DNA of 64,000 nucleotides from Mucilaginibacter sp. (GTDB lineage: Bacteria > Bacteroidota > Bacteroidia > Sphingobacteriales > Sphingobacteriaceae). The stretch lies in NCBI RefSeq assembly GCF_025359345.1, contig NZ_JANYGQ010000038.1, positions 248,001 through 312,000 on the forward strand, written 5' to 3'. Positions 1-6,270 of this stretch are shown piece after piece. The notes under the pieces are model-generated. The model saw only the letters and a program-made list of their open reading frames with translations, made no database searches and was not told where the DNA came from. The position numbers and the translations under genes are program-made. How positions within the stretch are numbered: position 1 is the stretch's first letter; each line of letters opens with the position of its first letter.

Positions 1-218
1 AGGTTTAAATTAAGCTTTTTTTCGATAGCTATAATTTGCAGCCTGAGTACATCAAGATAAAAAGCCTCGCGGGGACTTTCGGTCGTCTTCCACTGCGCAA
101 AAGTATCAGCAATACCTTGATCCGAACTTTCCCTGGCAATGATTTCTCCGCTAACCGCATCGACCAACATTAACCTGAGCGCGCTTGTACCCCAATCGCA
201 GCTTAAAAAGTAGTTCAT
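1..218 (-). CDS. dgoK: 2-dehydro-3-deoxygalactonokinase, N-terminal part (cut by window edge)
   Basis: The first 72 codons are present and the gene runs off the left edge. The start is the ATG at 216-218. The N-terminus carries the phosphate-1-type motif CDWGTSALRLMLVD, typical of the DgoK family in the sugar-kinase/ASKHA fold. By family knowledge the enzyme phosphorylates 2-keto-3-deoxygalactonate in galactonate catabolism. It follows the threonine aldolase gene on the same strand after a 48-bp gap, so the two may be co-transcribed. Only the N-terminus is visible, so a related sugar kinase cannot be excluded. Confidence 0.7.
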   Translation of the reverse strand, partial: MNYFLSCDWGTSALRLMLVDAVSGEIIARESSDQGIADTFAQWKTTESPREAFYLDVLRLQIIAIEKKLNLN

Positions 219-266
219 ATTTTATGCCTGTGGTTTTTACTGTGTACCCGCCCTGTTAAATATATA

Positions 267-1319
267 TCATGTTGCCTGCTCAATCAAAAGCCGCAATTTA
301 TCTACAAAAGTCTTTATTTCCTCTTCAGTGGTATTAAACGAAATCATTAACCTATACTCGTTTTTCTCTTCGTTCCATTCATAAAAGCTCGAAAATTCCT
401 GCGTTTTATCGTAGACATTTGCCGGGAGTGTAACAAACACCGCATTGGTTTCCACCGGTTGCGTGAACGTTATCGCCGGGATGTTTGCAAGCGAATTTTT
501 CAGCAGGATTGCAAGTTTATTACTATGTTCTGCAACTTCCTTCCATAAACCACCACGCAACAAAGTATCAAACTGCACAGCGATAAACCTGTTTTTTGAT
601 GCCAGCTGCATACTCCTTTTCAAATTGTATTTATGCGAGCCGGGCTTATCGGTATTAAAAAAGATAACAGCCTCGCCAAACATGAGCCCGCTTTTGGTGC
701 CGCCAAGTGTCAGGATGTCGACTCCAGCGTCGGCGCTTATTTGTTTCAAAGTAGCATTTAAAAAAACAGCCGCATTGAAAAACCTGGCCCCATCAACATG
801 CAGCAGCATGCCATTATCGGTGCATACCTGTTTAATTGCTTTCAGTTCATCTAAAGTATAAACAGTGCCGTATTCGGTAGGCTGAGTTAATGATATAACT
901 TTGGGTTGCGGGTGGTGCACATCGCCAAAGCGCTTGATTTTGCTTTTTAGATCGGCCAGCACAATTTTGCCATCCACGTGGTCCACCGGGTACATTCTGC
1001 ATCCTATAAAAGTTTCGGGTGCGGTTGATTCATCGACCAGCAAATGGGCTACTTCGGTACAAAATATCGAGCTGAATTTTTCTGTTACCGAACCTATGCC
1101 GAAGTTGTTAGCGCCGGTGCCGTTAAAGGCGAAATACACGTCTATATCTTCGCCAAAGTGCTGCTTGAAAAGTGCGACGGTTTCTTTGGTATAGGTGTCG
1201 TTTCCATAAGATGGTGCGCTGCCGAAGTTTGCCTTTGCCAATGCGTCCATAATTTGTTGATGGACACCCGCATAATTTTCGCTCGAGAAGTTTATTTTTC
1301 CGTGATAAGTCATATTCAC
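267..1319 (-). CDS. ltaE: Low-specificity L-threonine aldolase family protein (PLP enzyme)
   Basis: A 350-residue fold-type I PLP enzyme of the beta-eliminating lyase/threonine aldolase family, which cleaves L-threonine or allo-threonine to glycine and acetaldehyde. Visible marks are the N-terminal SAPSYGNDTYT segment, the cofactor-contacting HVDGARFFNAA stretch and the Schiff-base lysine in LGGTKSGL (Lys209). The length is normal for the family. The ATG abuts the stop codon of the S41 gene upstream (1320) with no gap, so the two genes are probably translated from one mRNA. No signal peptide is seen, so it should be cytosolic. Exact substrate preference cannot be read from sequence. Confidence 0.87.
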   Translation of the reverse strand: MNMTYHGKINFSSENYAGVHQQIMDALAKANFGSAPSYGNDTYTKETVALFKQHFGEDIDVYFAFNGTGANNFGIGSVTEKFSSIFCTEVAHLLVDESTAPETFIGCRMYPVDHVDGKIVLADLKSKIKRFGDVHHPQPKVISLTQPTEYGTVYTLDELKAIKQVCTDNGMLLHVDGARFFNAAVFLNATLKQISADAGVDILTLGGTKSGLMFGEAVIFFNTDKPGSHKYNLKRSMQLASKNRFIAVQFDTLLRGGLWKEVAEHSNKLAILLKNSLANIPAITFTQPVETNAVFVTLPANVYDKTQEFSSFYEWNEEKNEYRLMISFNTTEEEIKTFVDKLRLLIEQAT

Positions 1320-2561
1320 TTATTTAGTTTTATTACTTAAAAATGCCAACGCCAGGTTCAAAATCACATCGCTGCCGGCGCCTGGTTTTTGTTTGGTTAC
1401 ATCAGCCACAATTGTTGGTTTATACAGTTCACGAGGTAAGCCGCTAACATGATAAAGCCTTTCAGTTGGTATATTAAACCCAATTTTCGTGTTCGGCATC
1501 CTGAAACTTTCAACCGAGCCGTTTAGCCTCGCCAGCGTGGTGCCAATAACAGTTGCCCTCTTCATTCCGTCGAAACCGATGGTTATGCCCTCGGCTATAC
1601 TGCCTGTCCAATGATTGGCAAGTATAACCAAAGGTTTTGTATAAGTTATGCCTCGGGGCGATACAATTTCTACCCAGCTGCGTTTTATGCCGGTTTCTTT
1701 TTCCTCGGCGTAATACTCGTGCTTCTGGTAAAAATGTTCAGCAGTTATAAATCGCCCTAAAATAGCGCGTGCAACCGATGTGTTGCCACCGCTGGGTGTT
1801 TCGCGCATATCTATTATCAATGCTTTGGTAGGTAACAGCTTGTTTAGTACACTGTCAAATTTCGCGATTATGCTGTTATCAAATAAAAAATTGTTGACTT
1901 TTATATACCCCACATCCCCAATTATTTTCGACTCAACCATCTCCGGATATTTTACGTGCTCCAGCATCAGCCCATCCTTATCAGGGTAATATTCTTTAAC
2001 ACCGTCTTTGCTTTTTAGGGTGATAACCCGTTTGGTAATATGGTCGCCGGCCAATAGCAAACGCAGCGCGTAGTTTTTAGCCTCGATATCGGCAGTATGT
2101 GCTAAAAAAGGCAATAAAGCTTGGTTTACGGGTACATCATTTACAGCAACTACTTCCATTCCGGCGGTTATCCCAACTTTTTCGGCGCCGAAGGCTTTGC
2201 GTACTTCTGTTACTATGGCCCTGCCACTCTGAAATTCGGCCCAAATATCTGCGCCGGTGGGCACCAGGCGGCGTGATAAATCCGTATTTGTGCCAAGGGA
2301 GATGTGGTGGTCGTAAAGTTCGTTCAGTACGTGCTCAATTATTGTCACAAACGAGTCGCGGGTTGTCACCGTATCTATCTGTGGTGCATAAATGGCTTTT
2401 ACTTTATTCCAGTCGATAGGCTTTTTATTGAAATAACAGTAGTTACTGTCAACGGTGTTCCATAAATAATCAAAATCCTTGCGATAGACGGATGGAGTGT
2501 TTGTTTGGGCAGATGCTGCTATAGTGCTAAACAGCAACGCGATTAATACTAACTTTTTCAT
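1320..2561 (-). CDS. Exported S41-family (C-terminal processing type) peptidase-like protein
   Basis: 413 residues with a clear signal peptide (hydrophobic run to about residue 18, ending ASAQ). A PDZ-like segment lies around residues 140-160 (AVNDVPVN) and an S41 core follows, with ALIIDMRETPSGGN and the nucleophile region TGSIAEG (candidate Ser321). In classical CtpA enzymes a catalytic lysine sits in a GKG motif about 25 residues after the serine. Here the matching stretch reads GTTLARLNG, so a lysine there is not evident. It may use another S41 arrangement or be impaired. It probably acts in the periplasm or at the cell surface. It is followed without a gap by the threonine aldolase gene. 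Confidence 0.8.
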   Translation of the reverse strand: MKKLVLIALLFSTIAASAQTNTPSVYRKDFDYLWNTVDSNYCYFNKKPIDWNKVKAIYAPQIDTVTTRDSFVTIIEHVLNELYDHHISLGTNTDLSRRLVPTGADIWAEFQSGRAIVTEVRKAFGAEKVGITAGMEVVAVNDVPVNQALLPFLAHTADIEAKNYALRLLLAGDHITKRVITLKSKDGVKEYYPDKDGLMLEHVKYPEMVESKIIGDVGYIKVNNFLFDNSIIAKFDSVLNKLLPTKALIIDMRETPSGGNTSVARAILGRFITAEHFYQKHEYYAEEKETGIKRSWVEIVSPRGITYTKPLVILANHWTGSIAEGITIGFDGMKRATVIGTTLARLNGSVESFRMPNTKIGFNIPTERLYHVSGLPRELYKPTIVADVTKQKPGAGSDVILNLALAFLSNKTK

Positions 2562-2580
2562 GTACTTATAATTTGTACAA

Positions 2581-2588
2581 CAAAAGTA
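2581..2588 (-). promoter_or_regulatory. Candidate -7 box for the S41/ltaE transcript
   Basis: On the minus strand this reads TACTTTTG, a full match to the Bacteroidota -7 consensus TAnnTTTG. It lies about 20 bp upstream of the S41 start codon. No convincing TTTG was seen at the -33 distance. Confidence 0.45.
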
Positions 2589-2655
2589 GGGGGCAGCAAG
2601 CGCAGGCTATTGTATGATATTGCAACAGGTTCGAAATGCGACGTCTGGCGTTTTC

Positions 2656-2753
2656 GCGCAGGGCGGTGCCCTGCGCTGGCATATTGAACCCTTTCAGGGT
2701 TCGTAGAATTTCCCCGAAGGGGATAAATATGTTAGCGATGGGCACCGCCCATC
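2656..2753. repeat. Cluster of four consecutive perfect short palindromes (REP-like)
   Basis: Four back-to-back hairpins with no coding potential of their own: 2656-2676 (9-bp stem), 2686-2702 (6-bp stem), 2711-2723 (5-bp stem) and 2737-2753 (7-bp stem). They sit between the divergently read end of the AraC gene and the promoter of the S41 gene. The G/C-rich stems are unlike the surrounding sequence. This looks like a REP-type intergenic element and may also terminate araC-type transcription. Confidence 0.6.
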
Positions 2754-2767
2754 GGGGGATTGATGTT

Positions 2768-3550
2768 TTAAACCGACGATTGGTAAGCAATAGGCGAGGT
2801 ACCGGTAAATTTTTTAAAATGCTTGCAAAAATGGGCGGTATCGTAAAAGCCAAGGTCGATGGCTACGCCGAGCAGGTGTGCGCCATCGGCCAGCATTATC
2901 TTGCTTTTCTCAATCTTTTTTAAAATCAGGTAATTGTTGGGGGTTAATCCGGTTTGAAATTTGAACAGCCTGAGGAACTTAAATTTGTCTAAACCAAGCT
3001 GGTTGGCGGCATCTTGCAATGAAAATTTTTCGAAATGGGTCTCATCCAGGTAATTGTCAAACATTGCCGTGATTTTCTCATGCCCGTGCTCATCAGCAAT
3101 AGTACCATGTGTTAAGACCATCATTTTCAGCACATCGGTGAGTTGCTTTTCATAACTATTTCCGACATGGCCTGATTTAATTTTAAGCGATACCTGGTGA
3201 AGTTCGGCAAAAATCAGGTCGTCGTGAATTACCTTTTCTTTAAACTGCAGGTTTTTTAGGCCGTTCGCATATTCAAAAAAATCGGCGGTGAGGTAAAATG
3301 TAAAAAAACTCCGTGCATCGGCCTTTACGCAAGGGTTGGCGTGTATTTCGTGCGGATTGGTAACCAGTATCGTTCCCTTTAGGGCACTTACGCTTTTATC
3401 GCTCAGCTTTGTTTCAAATACGCCCTCGTATACCAGCGAAATATTGTAGGTCGGATGAAAATGGAACGGGAACGGCGTATTGTAATTTACAGCATCCAGC
3501 GCTTCAAGCCCATCTATTAAAGGTAACTTATAATAATTTGATGACGACAT
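2768..3550 (-). CDS. AraC-family transcriptional regulator
   Basis: 260 residues from the ATG at 3548-3550 (first residues MSSSNYYKLP). A longer reading to 3652 adds 34 unlikely hydrophobic residues and would run through the promoter box, so it is rejected. The N-terminal half is a cupin-like ligand-binding domain (FPFHFHPTYNISLVYEG). The C-terminal ~100 residues hold the two AraC helix-turn-helix motifs (FSLQDAANQLGLDKF and GVAIDLGFYDTAHF) and the family signature FKKFTGTSP. The inducer and targets are unknown. The neighbouring S41/ltaE genes on the same strand are possible but unproven targets. Confidence 0.85.
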   Translation of the reverse strand: MSSSNYYKLPLIDGLEALDAVNYNTPFPFHFHPTYNISLVYEGVFETKLSDKSVSALKGTILVTNPHEIHANPCVKADARSFFTFYLTADFFEYANGLKNLQFKEKVIHDDLIFAELHQVSLKIKSGHVGNSYEKQLTDVLKMMVLTHGTIADEHGHEKITAMFDNYLDETHFEKFSLQDAANQLGLDKFKFLRLFKFQTGLTPNNYLILKKIEKSKIMLADGAHLLGVAIDLGFYDTAHFCKHFKKFTGTSPIAYQSSV

Positions 3551-3580
3551 ACTTGGCTGAGTAACCGTGTGCTGTAATTT

Positions 3581-3588
3581 CAAAAGTA
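3581..3588 (-). promoter_or_regulatory. Candidate -7 box for the AraC-family gene
   Basis: Minus-strand TACTTTTG, an exact TAnnTTTG match, 31 bp upstream of the chosen ATG. It supports the shorter start at 3550, because the longer reading would begin upstream of this box. Confidence 0.5.
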
Positions 3589-3646
3589 CAAATAATTGAG
3601 CATCCGTGAGACATCGGAAGGACAAAGTTAGTCGGATAAAAAAAAA

Positions 3647-3740
3647 TGTCATTTCGAACGATAGTGAGAAACCTTTTACGCCTTACATTTTCGCGTGCTT
3701 AGCCAGCGGACAAGTTTTCTCGTCGTACCTCGAAATGACA
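3647..3740. repeat. 94-bp element with terminal inverted repeats
   Basis: Begins TGTCATTTCGA and ends with the exact reverse complement TCGAAATGACA. An internal second pair (GAGAAACCT against AGTTTTCTC) continues the imperfect fold. A short open frame through it is not a credible gene. The design (short, TIR-bounded, non-coding) resembles a MITE or large dispersed palindrome. The rest of the 405-bp gap 3551-3955 holds the AraC promoter box and AT-rich sequence with nothing else recognised. Confidence 0.6.
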
Positions 3741-3955
3741 TATTTGTTATATCAAATAATTGCCGTTTTGAAAACATCACCCTTCCGAAATGAAACGCTA
3801 TTCATTTTTACGCAAAGCCGCGTCAATTCATAAAAACCATGTTTACAAGGTTTAAAGTAATATTTACTTATGCGGGCTTAAATATGGCATACATTTAGCA
3901 CACTCCCCGCGTGCCAGGTTTCACAACCCGGCCATATTTATAAATATCGAAGAAA

Positions 3956-4147
3956 ATGACAGCATTTTATATCGTGCTTAAAGTAAGCGCATTGTTGGCA
4001 ATAATTATACTCCCCTTATTCGGCCCTAAAAAGAAGAAAACACCATCGCCGCAAGGCCTGAGCGATTTATCTGTAAATGAAAACGGTTTGCTGGAGGTTT
4101 ACACGGTTGATAATATCGAACATCACCCCGTTCAAAAACATCATTAA
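3956..4147 (+). CDS. Small single-pass membrane protein, function unknown
   Basis: 63 residues: one hydrophobic N-terminal segment (about residues 5-22), a basic stop-transfer patch KKKK, then a polar tail ending HHPVQKHH. A purine-rich GAAGAAA precedes the ATG. It ends 91 bp before the sigma-54 response regulator gene and reads the same way, so it could be co-transcribed with it. No family was recognised. It is called real because the hydrophobic/basic topology is coherent and no other gene overlaps it. Confidence 0.5.
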   Translation: MTAFYIVLKVSALLAIIILPLFGPKKKKTPSPQGLSDLSVNENGLLEVYTVDNIEHHPVQKHH

Positions 4148-4238
4148 TAGCATAGGTAAGCCATAACGCATGTTTGTTTAAATAATCCCCGTTAAATTCA
4201 ATAGTTTTGGATGCAATATCACCTTCTAAAAATCAGCA

Positions 4239-5570
4239 ATGCAAAAAAGCGTATTAATTATCGACGATGAAGCAAAATTACGGGGGTTGCTTAGCCGTAT
4301 CATCGAGATGGAGGGTTACAGGGTGCTGCAGGCTGGTACTGCCCGCGAAGGACTAAAACTACTGGATGCGGAAATTATCCATGTGGTATTGAGCGATGTA
4401 AAATTGCCCGATATTAACGGCGTCGAACTGGTAAAACATGTAAAAGAAAAAAGCCCTTATGCTGAGGTAATATGCCTTACTGCCTATGGTACGATACAAG
4501 ATGGCGTAACCGCCATAAAAAACGGCGCTTTCGATTACATCATTAAAGGCGACGATAACGAAAAGATTTTACCCCTGGTTTCAAAGGCCTTCGAGAAAGC
4601 AAGCCTGCAGTATAAACTTTACGAGCTTGAAAATAAGATCATCAATCAACACAGCTTTGATGGCATTTTAGGAAGTTCCGCTCAAATAAAAGATGCCATT
4701 AACCTCGCACGCAAAGTATCAGCAACCGATACCACTGTGTTATTATTAGGCGAAACGGGCACCGGCAAGGAAGTTTTTGCCCAATGTATTCACTACAACA
4801 GCAACCGCAAGAGCAAAAGTTTTGTAGCGGTAAATTGCAGCGCGTTCTCGTCCGAATTGCTGGAAAGCGAATTATTCGGTTACCGCGCCGGGGCGTTTAC
4901 GGGAGCACAAAAAGACAAAAAAGGCCTGGTTGAAGAAGCCGATGGCGGTACCCTGTTTCTGGATGAAATAGGGGAGATGAGTATAGATCTGCAGGCTAAA
5001 CTGCTGCGTGTCCTTGAATCGGGCGAGTTTATTAAAATAGGGGATACCAAAACCCAAAAGATTAATGCCCGCATACTTGCCGCCACCAATCGCAATTTGC
5101 AGGATGAAATAGAAAAAGGCCGTTTCAGGCAGGATTTGTTTTACCGGCTGTCGGTTTTCACTATTTACCTGCCCTCGCTTAACGAACGCACCGGAGATAT
5201 AAAACCGCTGGCCGAACATTACCTTAAAATATACGCCGCCAAAACAAACCCCAAAATTAAAAGCATAGACGGCGGTTTGCTGAAAAAGCTAGAAAGCTAT
5301 CACTGGAAAGGCAATGTACGGGAACTGAAAAATCTAATCGAACGTGCGGTTATATTATGCGATGGCGATACTTTAACAGCTAACCTGTTGCCTTCGGGTT
5401 ACGACGCCCAACCTGAATCTGCCGGGATGGTTTTCGAGCTGTCAATGGTCGAGAAAAACCATATCCGCAAAATATTGCAATACACCAAAGGCAATAAAAC
5501 AGAAGCCGCCCGGCTGATGAACATTGGGTTGACCACCCTTTACAGGAAGATTGAGGAATACCAGATATAA
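4239..5570 (+). CDS. Sigma-54-dependent response regulator (NtrC family), probable kdp regulator
   Basis: 443 residues in three domains. A receiver spans about 1-120, with the acidic pair Asp9/Asp10 and phospho-acceptor Asp53 in VVLSDVKLPD. An AAA+ domain spans about 145-375, with Walker A GETGTGKE from Gly171, the sigma-54-contacting loop GAFTGA at 218-223 and Walker B GTLFLDEIGEM. A C-terminal Fis-type helix-turn-helix contains NKTEAARLMNIGLTTLYRK. Such proteins activate RpoN promoters from upstream sites. The nearest downstream genes are kdpFABC, preceded by a GG-N10-GC promoter (5870-5884) and an inverted repeat (5821-5855). No OmpR-type KdpE is present, so this protein probably replaces it. 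That assignment is inference from context. Confidence 0.93.
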   Translation: MQKSVLIIDDEAKLRGLLSRIIEMEGYRVLQAGTAREGLKLLDAEIIHVVLSDVKLPDINGVELVKHVKEKSPYAEVICLTAYGTIQDGVTAIKNGAFDYIIKGDDNEKILPLVSKAFEKASLQYKLYELENKIINQHSFDGILGSSAQIKDAINLARKVSATDTTVLLLGETGTGKEVFAQCIHYNSNRKSKSFVAVNCSAFSSELLESELFGYRAGAFTGAQKDKKGLVEEADGGTLFLDEIGEMSIDLQAKLLRVLESGEFIKIGDTKTQKINARILAATNRNLQDEIEKGRFRQDLFYRLSVFTIYLPSLNERTGDIKPLAEHYLKIYAAKTNPKIKSIDGGLLKKLESYHWKGNVRELKNLIERAVILCDGDTLTANLLPSGYDAQPESAGMVFELSMVEKNHIRKILQYTKGNKTEAARLMNIGLTTLYRKIEEYQI

Positions 5571-5757
5571 TCTCATATTTATTGGCGCTTTCCGGTAAAC
5601 TAAGCTATTGAAATTTTTCAAAGTCACAACCCGCTTTCTTTTGGAAAGGGGGGGTGACAGGGTTGACACTTGTTGGCCTAAAAATCAATTTAACTTATTA
5701 TTAATCAATGGGTTAGATATTTTTTCATTAAAAATTGTGTAAATACCCCTTTTTGAT

Positions 5758-5790
5758 AAATAAACCCTTCCAAAATGGAAGGGTTTATTT
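5758..5790. terminator. Strong hairpin, probable terminator of the response regulator gene
   Basis: A perfect 14-bp stem (AAATAAACCCTTCC and its complement) with a 5-nt loop. The AT-rich lower stem supplies the U tract. It lies 188 bp after the regulator stop codon and ahead of the kdp promoter, so it insulates the two transcripts. Confidence 0.75.
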
Positions 5791-5820
5791 GTTTACACCC
5801 TGGCAGGAATGATGGTTTTT

Positions 5821-5855
5821 ATTTATAAATAATTAACAATCAATTGTTTATAAAT
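5821..5855. promoter_or_regulatory. Inverted repeat, candidate binding site for the sigma-54 activator
   Basis: The arms 5821-5834 (ATTTATAAATAATT) and 5842-5855 (AATTGTTTATAAAT) are reverse complements with one mismatch in 14, separated by 7 nt. They end 14 bp upstream of the GG of the sigma-54 promoter. An inverted repeat upstream of an RpoN promoter is the expected form of an activator site. The distance is short for an enhancer, so it could instead be a repressor or dual site. Confidence 0.55.
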
Positions 5856-5869
5856 AAAAATACAAATAC

Positions 5870-5884
5870 TGGTACTCCCTTTGC
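5870..5884 (+). promoter_or_regulatory. Sigma-54 (-24/-12) promoter for the kdp operon
   Basis: Reads TGGTACTCCCTTTGC. The invariant GG (5871-5872) and GC (5883-5884) are exactly 10 nt apart, and the flanks fit TGGCACG-N4-TTGC at most positions. Transcription would begin near 5896, leaving a leader of about 195 nt before the first kdp micro-ORF. Confidence 0.7.
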
Positions 5885-5911
5885 CAATGTGGTGTAAATA
5901 AAAGAATCACC

Positions 5912-6013
5912 ATGCATATCGCAACTCTTTTCCAGATCATCAAATTTTTAAAACCCAGGTTTTGCATTTATCAGCAGATAATATCGGCACCTCATAACAG
6001 TAGTTTTAAATGA
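5912..6013 (+). CDS. Possible 33-residue leader ORF in the kdp mRNA
   Basis: ATG at 5912 about 16 nt after the predicted start of transcription, preceded by AAAAGAA, with a TGA at 6011-6013. It encodes a basic peptide with an amphipathic first half (MHIATLFQIIKFLKP). It could be a regulatory leader peptide or a chance ORF. The remaining leader (6014-6091) shows only a small CCTGTAATACAGG palindrome. Confidence 0.22.
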   Translation: MHIATLFQIIKFLKPRFCIYQQIISAPHNSSFK

Positions 6014-6091
6014 TGCTTGTCATTTTTAAGAGCCTGTAATACAGGTAGATTTAATCACGAACGTTGCAACTTAACATTAATATATATAATC

Positions 6092-6175
6092 ATGCTTACA
6101 ATCATTCTTTTCCTGGCCCTGCTTGTTGGCTGTTGGCTCGTCTTTAAATCAATTGATTACTTCGAAAAAATCTAA
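6092..6175 (+). CDS. 27-residue single-pass membrane peptide at the head of the kdp operon
   Basis: ATG at 6092, TAA at 6173-6175. One hydrophobic helix (TIILFLALLVGCWLVF) is followed by a short polar tail ending FEKI. It is 5 bp upstream of kdpF and has the same design as KdpF, whose tail ends PEKF, though the two sequences are otherwise different. No known name applies. Its place directly in the operon suggests a second small subunit or regulator of the Kdp pump. Genes of this size are routinely missed by gene callers. Confidence 0.55.
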   Translation: MLTIILFLALLVGCWLVFKSIDYFEKI

Positions 6176-6180
6176 AAATT

Positions 6181-6258
6181 ATGTTAGCCCTATTTATCGT
6201 AGCAATTGCAGTATTCATATACATGGTATATGTACTGCTGAAACCCGAAAAATTTTAA
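6181..6258 (+). CDS. kdpF: K(+)-transporting ATPase subunit KdpF
   Basis: 25 residues: one transmembrane helix (ALFIVAIAVFIYMVYVLL) and the KPEKF ending characteristic of KdpF. In E. coli KdpF is a ~29-residue lipid-like stabiliser of the KdpABC complex in the inner membrane. The ATG is 5 bp after the stop of the preceding micro-ORF, and kdpA starts 12 bp further on. Confidence 0.8.
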   Translation: MLALFIVAIAVFIYMVYVLLKPEKF

Positions 6259-6270
6259 TTGTAAAACCCG

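Noticed and set aside
2566..2923. Open frames on both strands through the hairpin cluster
   Set aside because: Both run through palindromes and into the AraC gene or its promoter. Composition and lack of motifs point to chance.
3606..3833. Open frame of 75 codons across the TIR element
   Set aside because: It is created by the repeat itself, has no ribosome site or family resemblance and overlaps the AraC promoter region.
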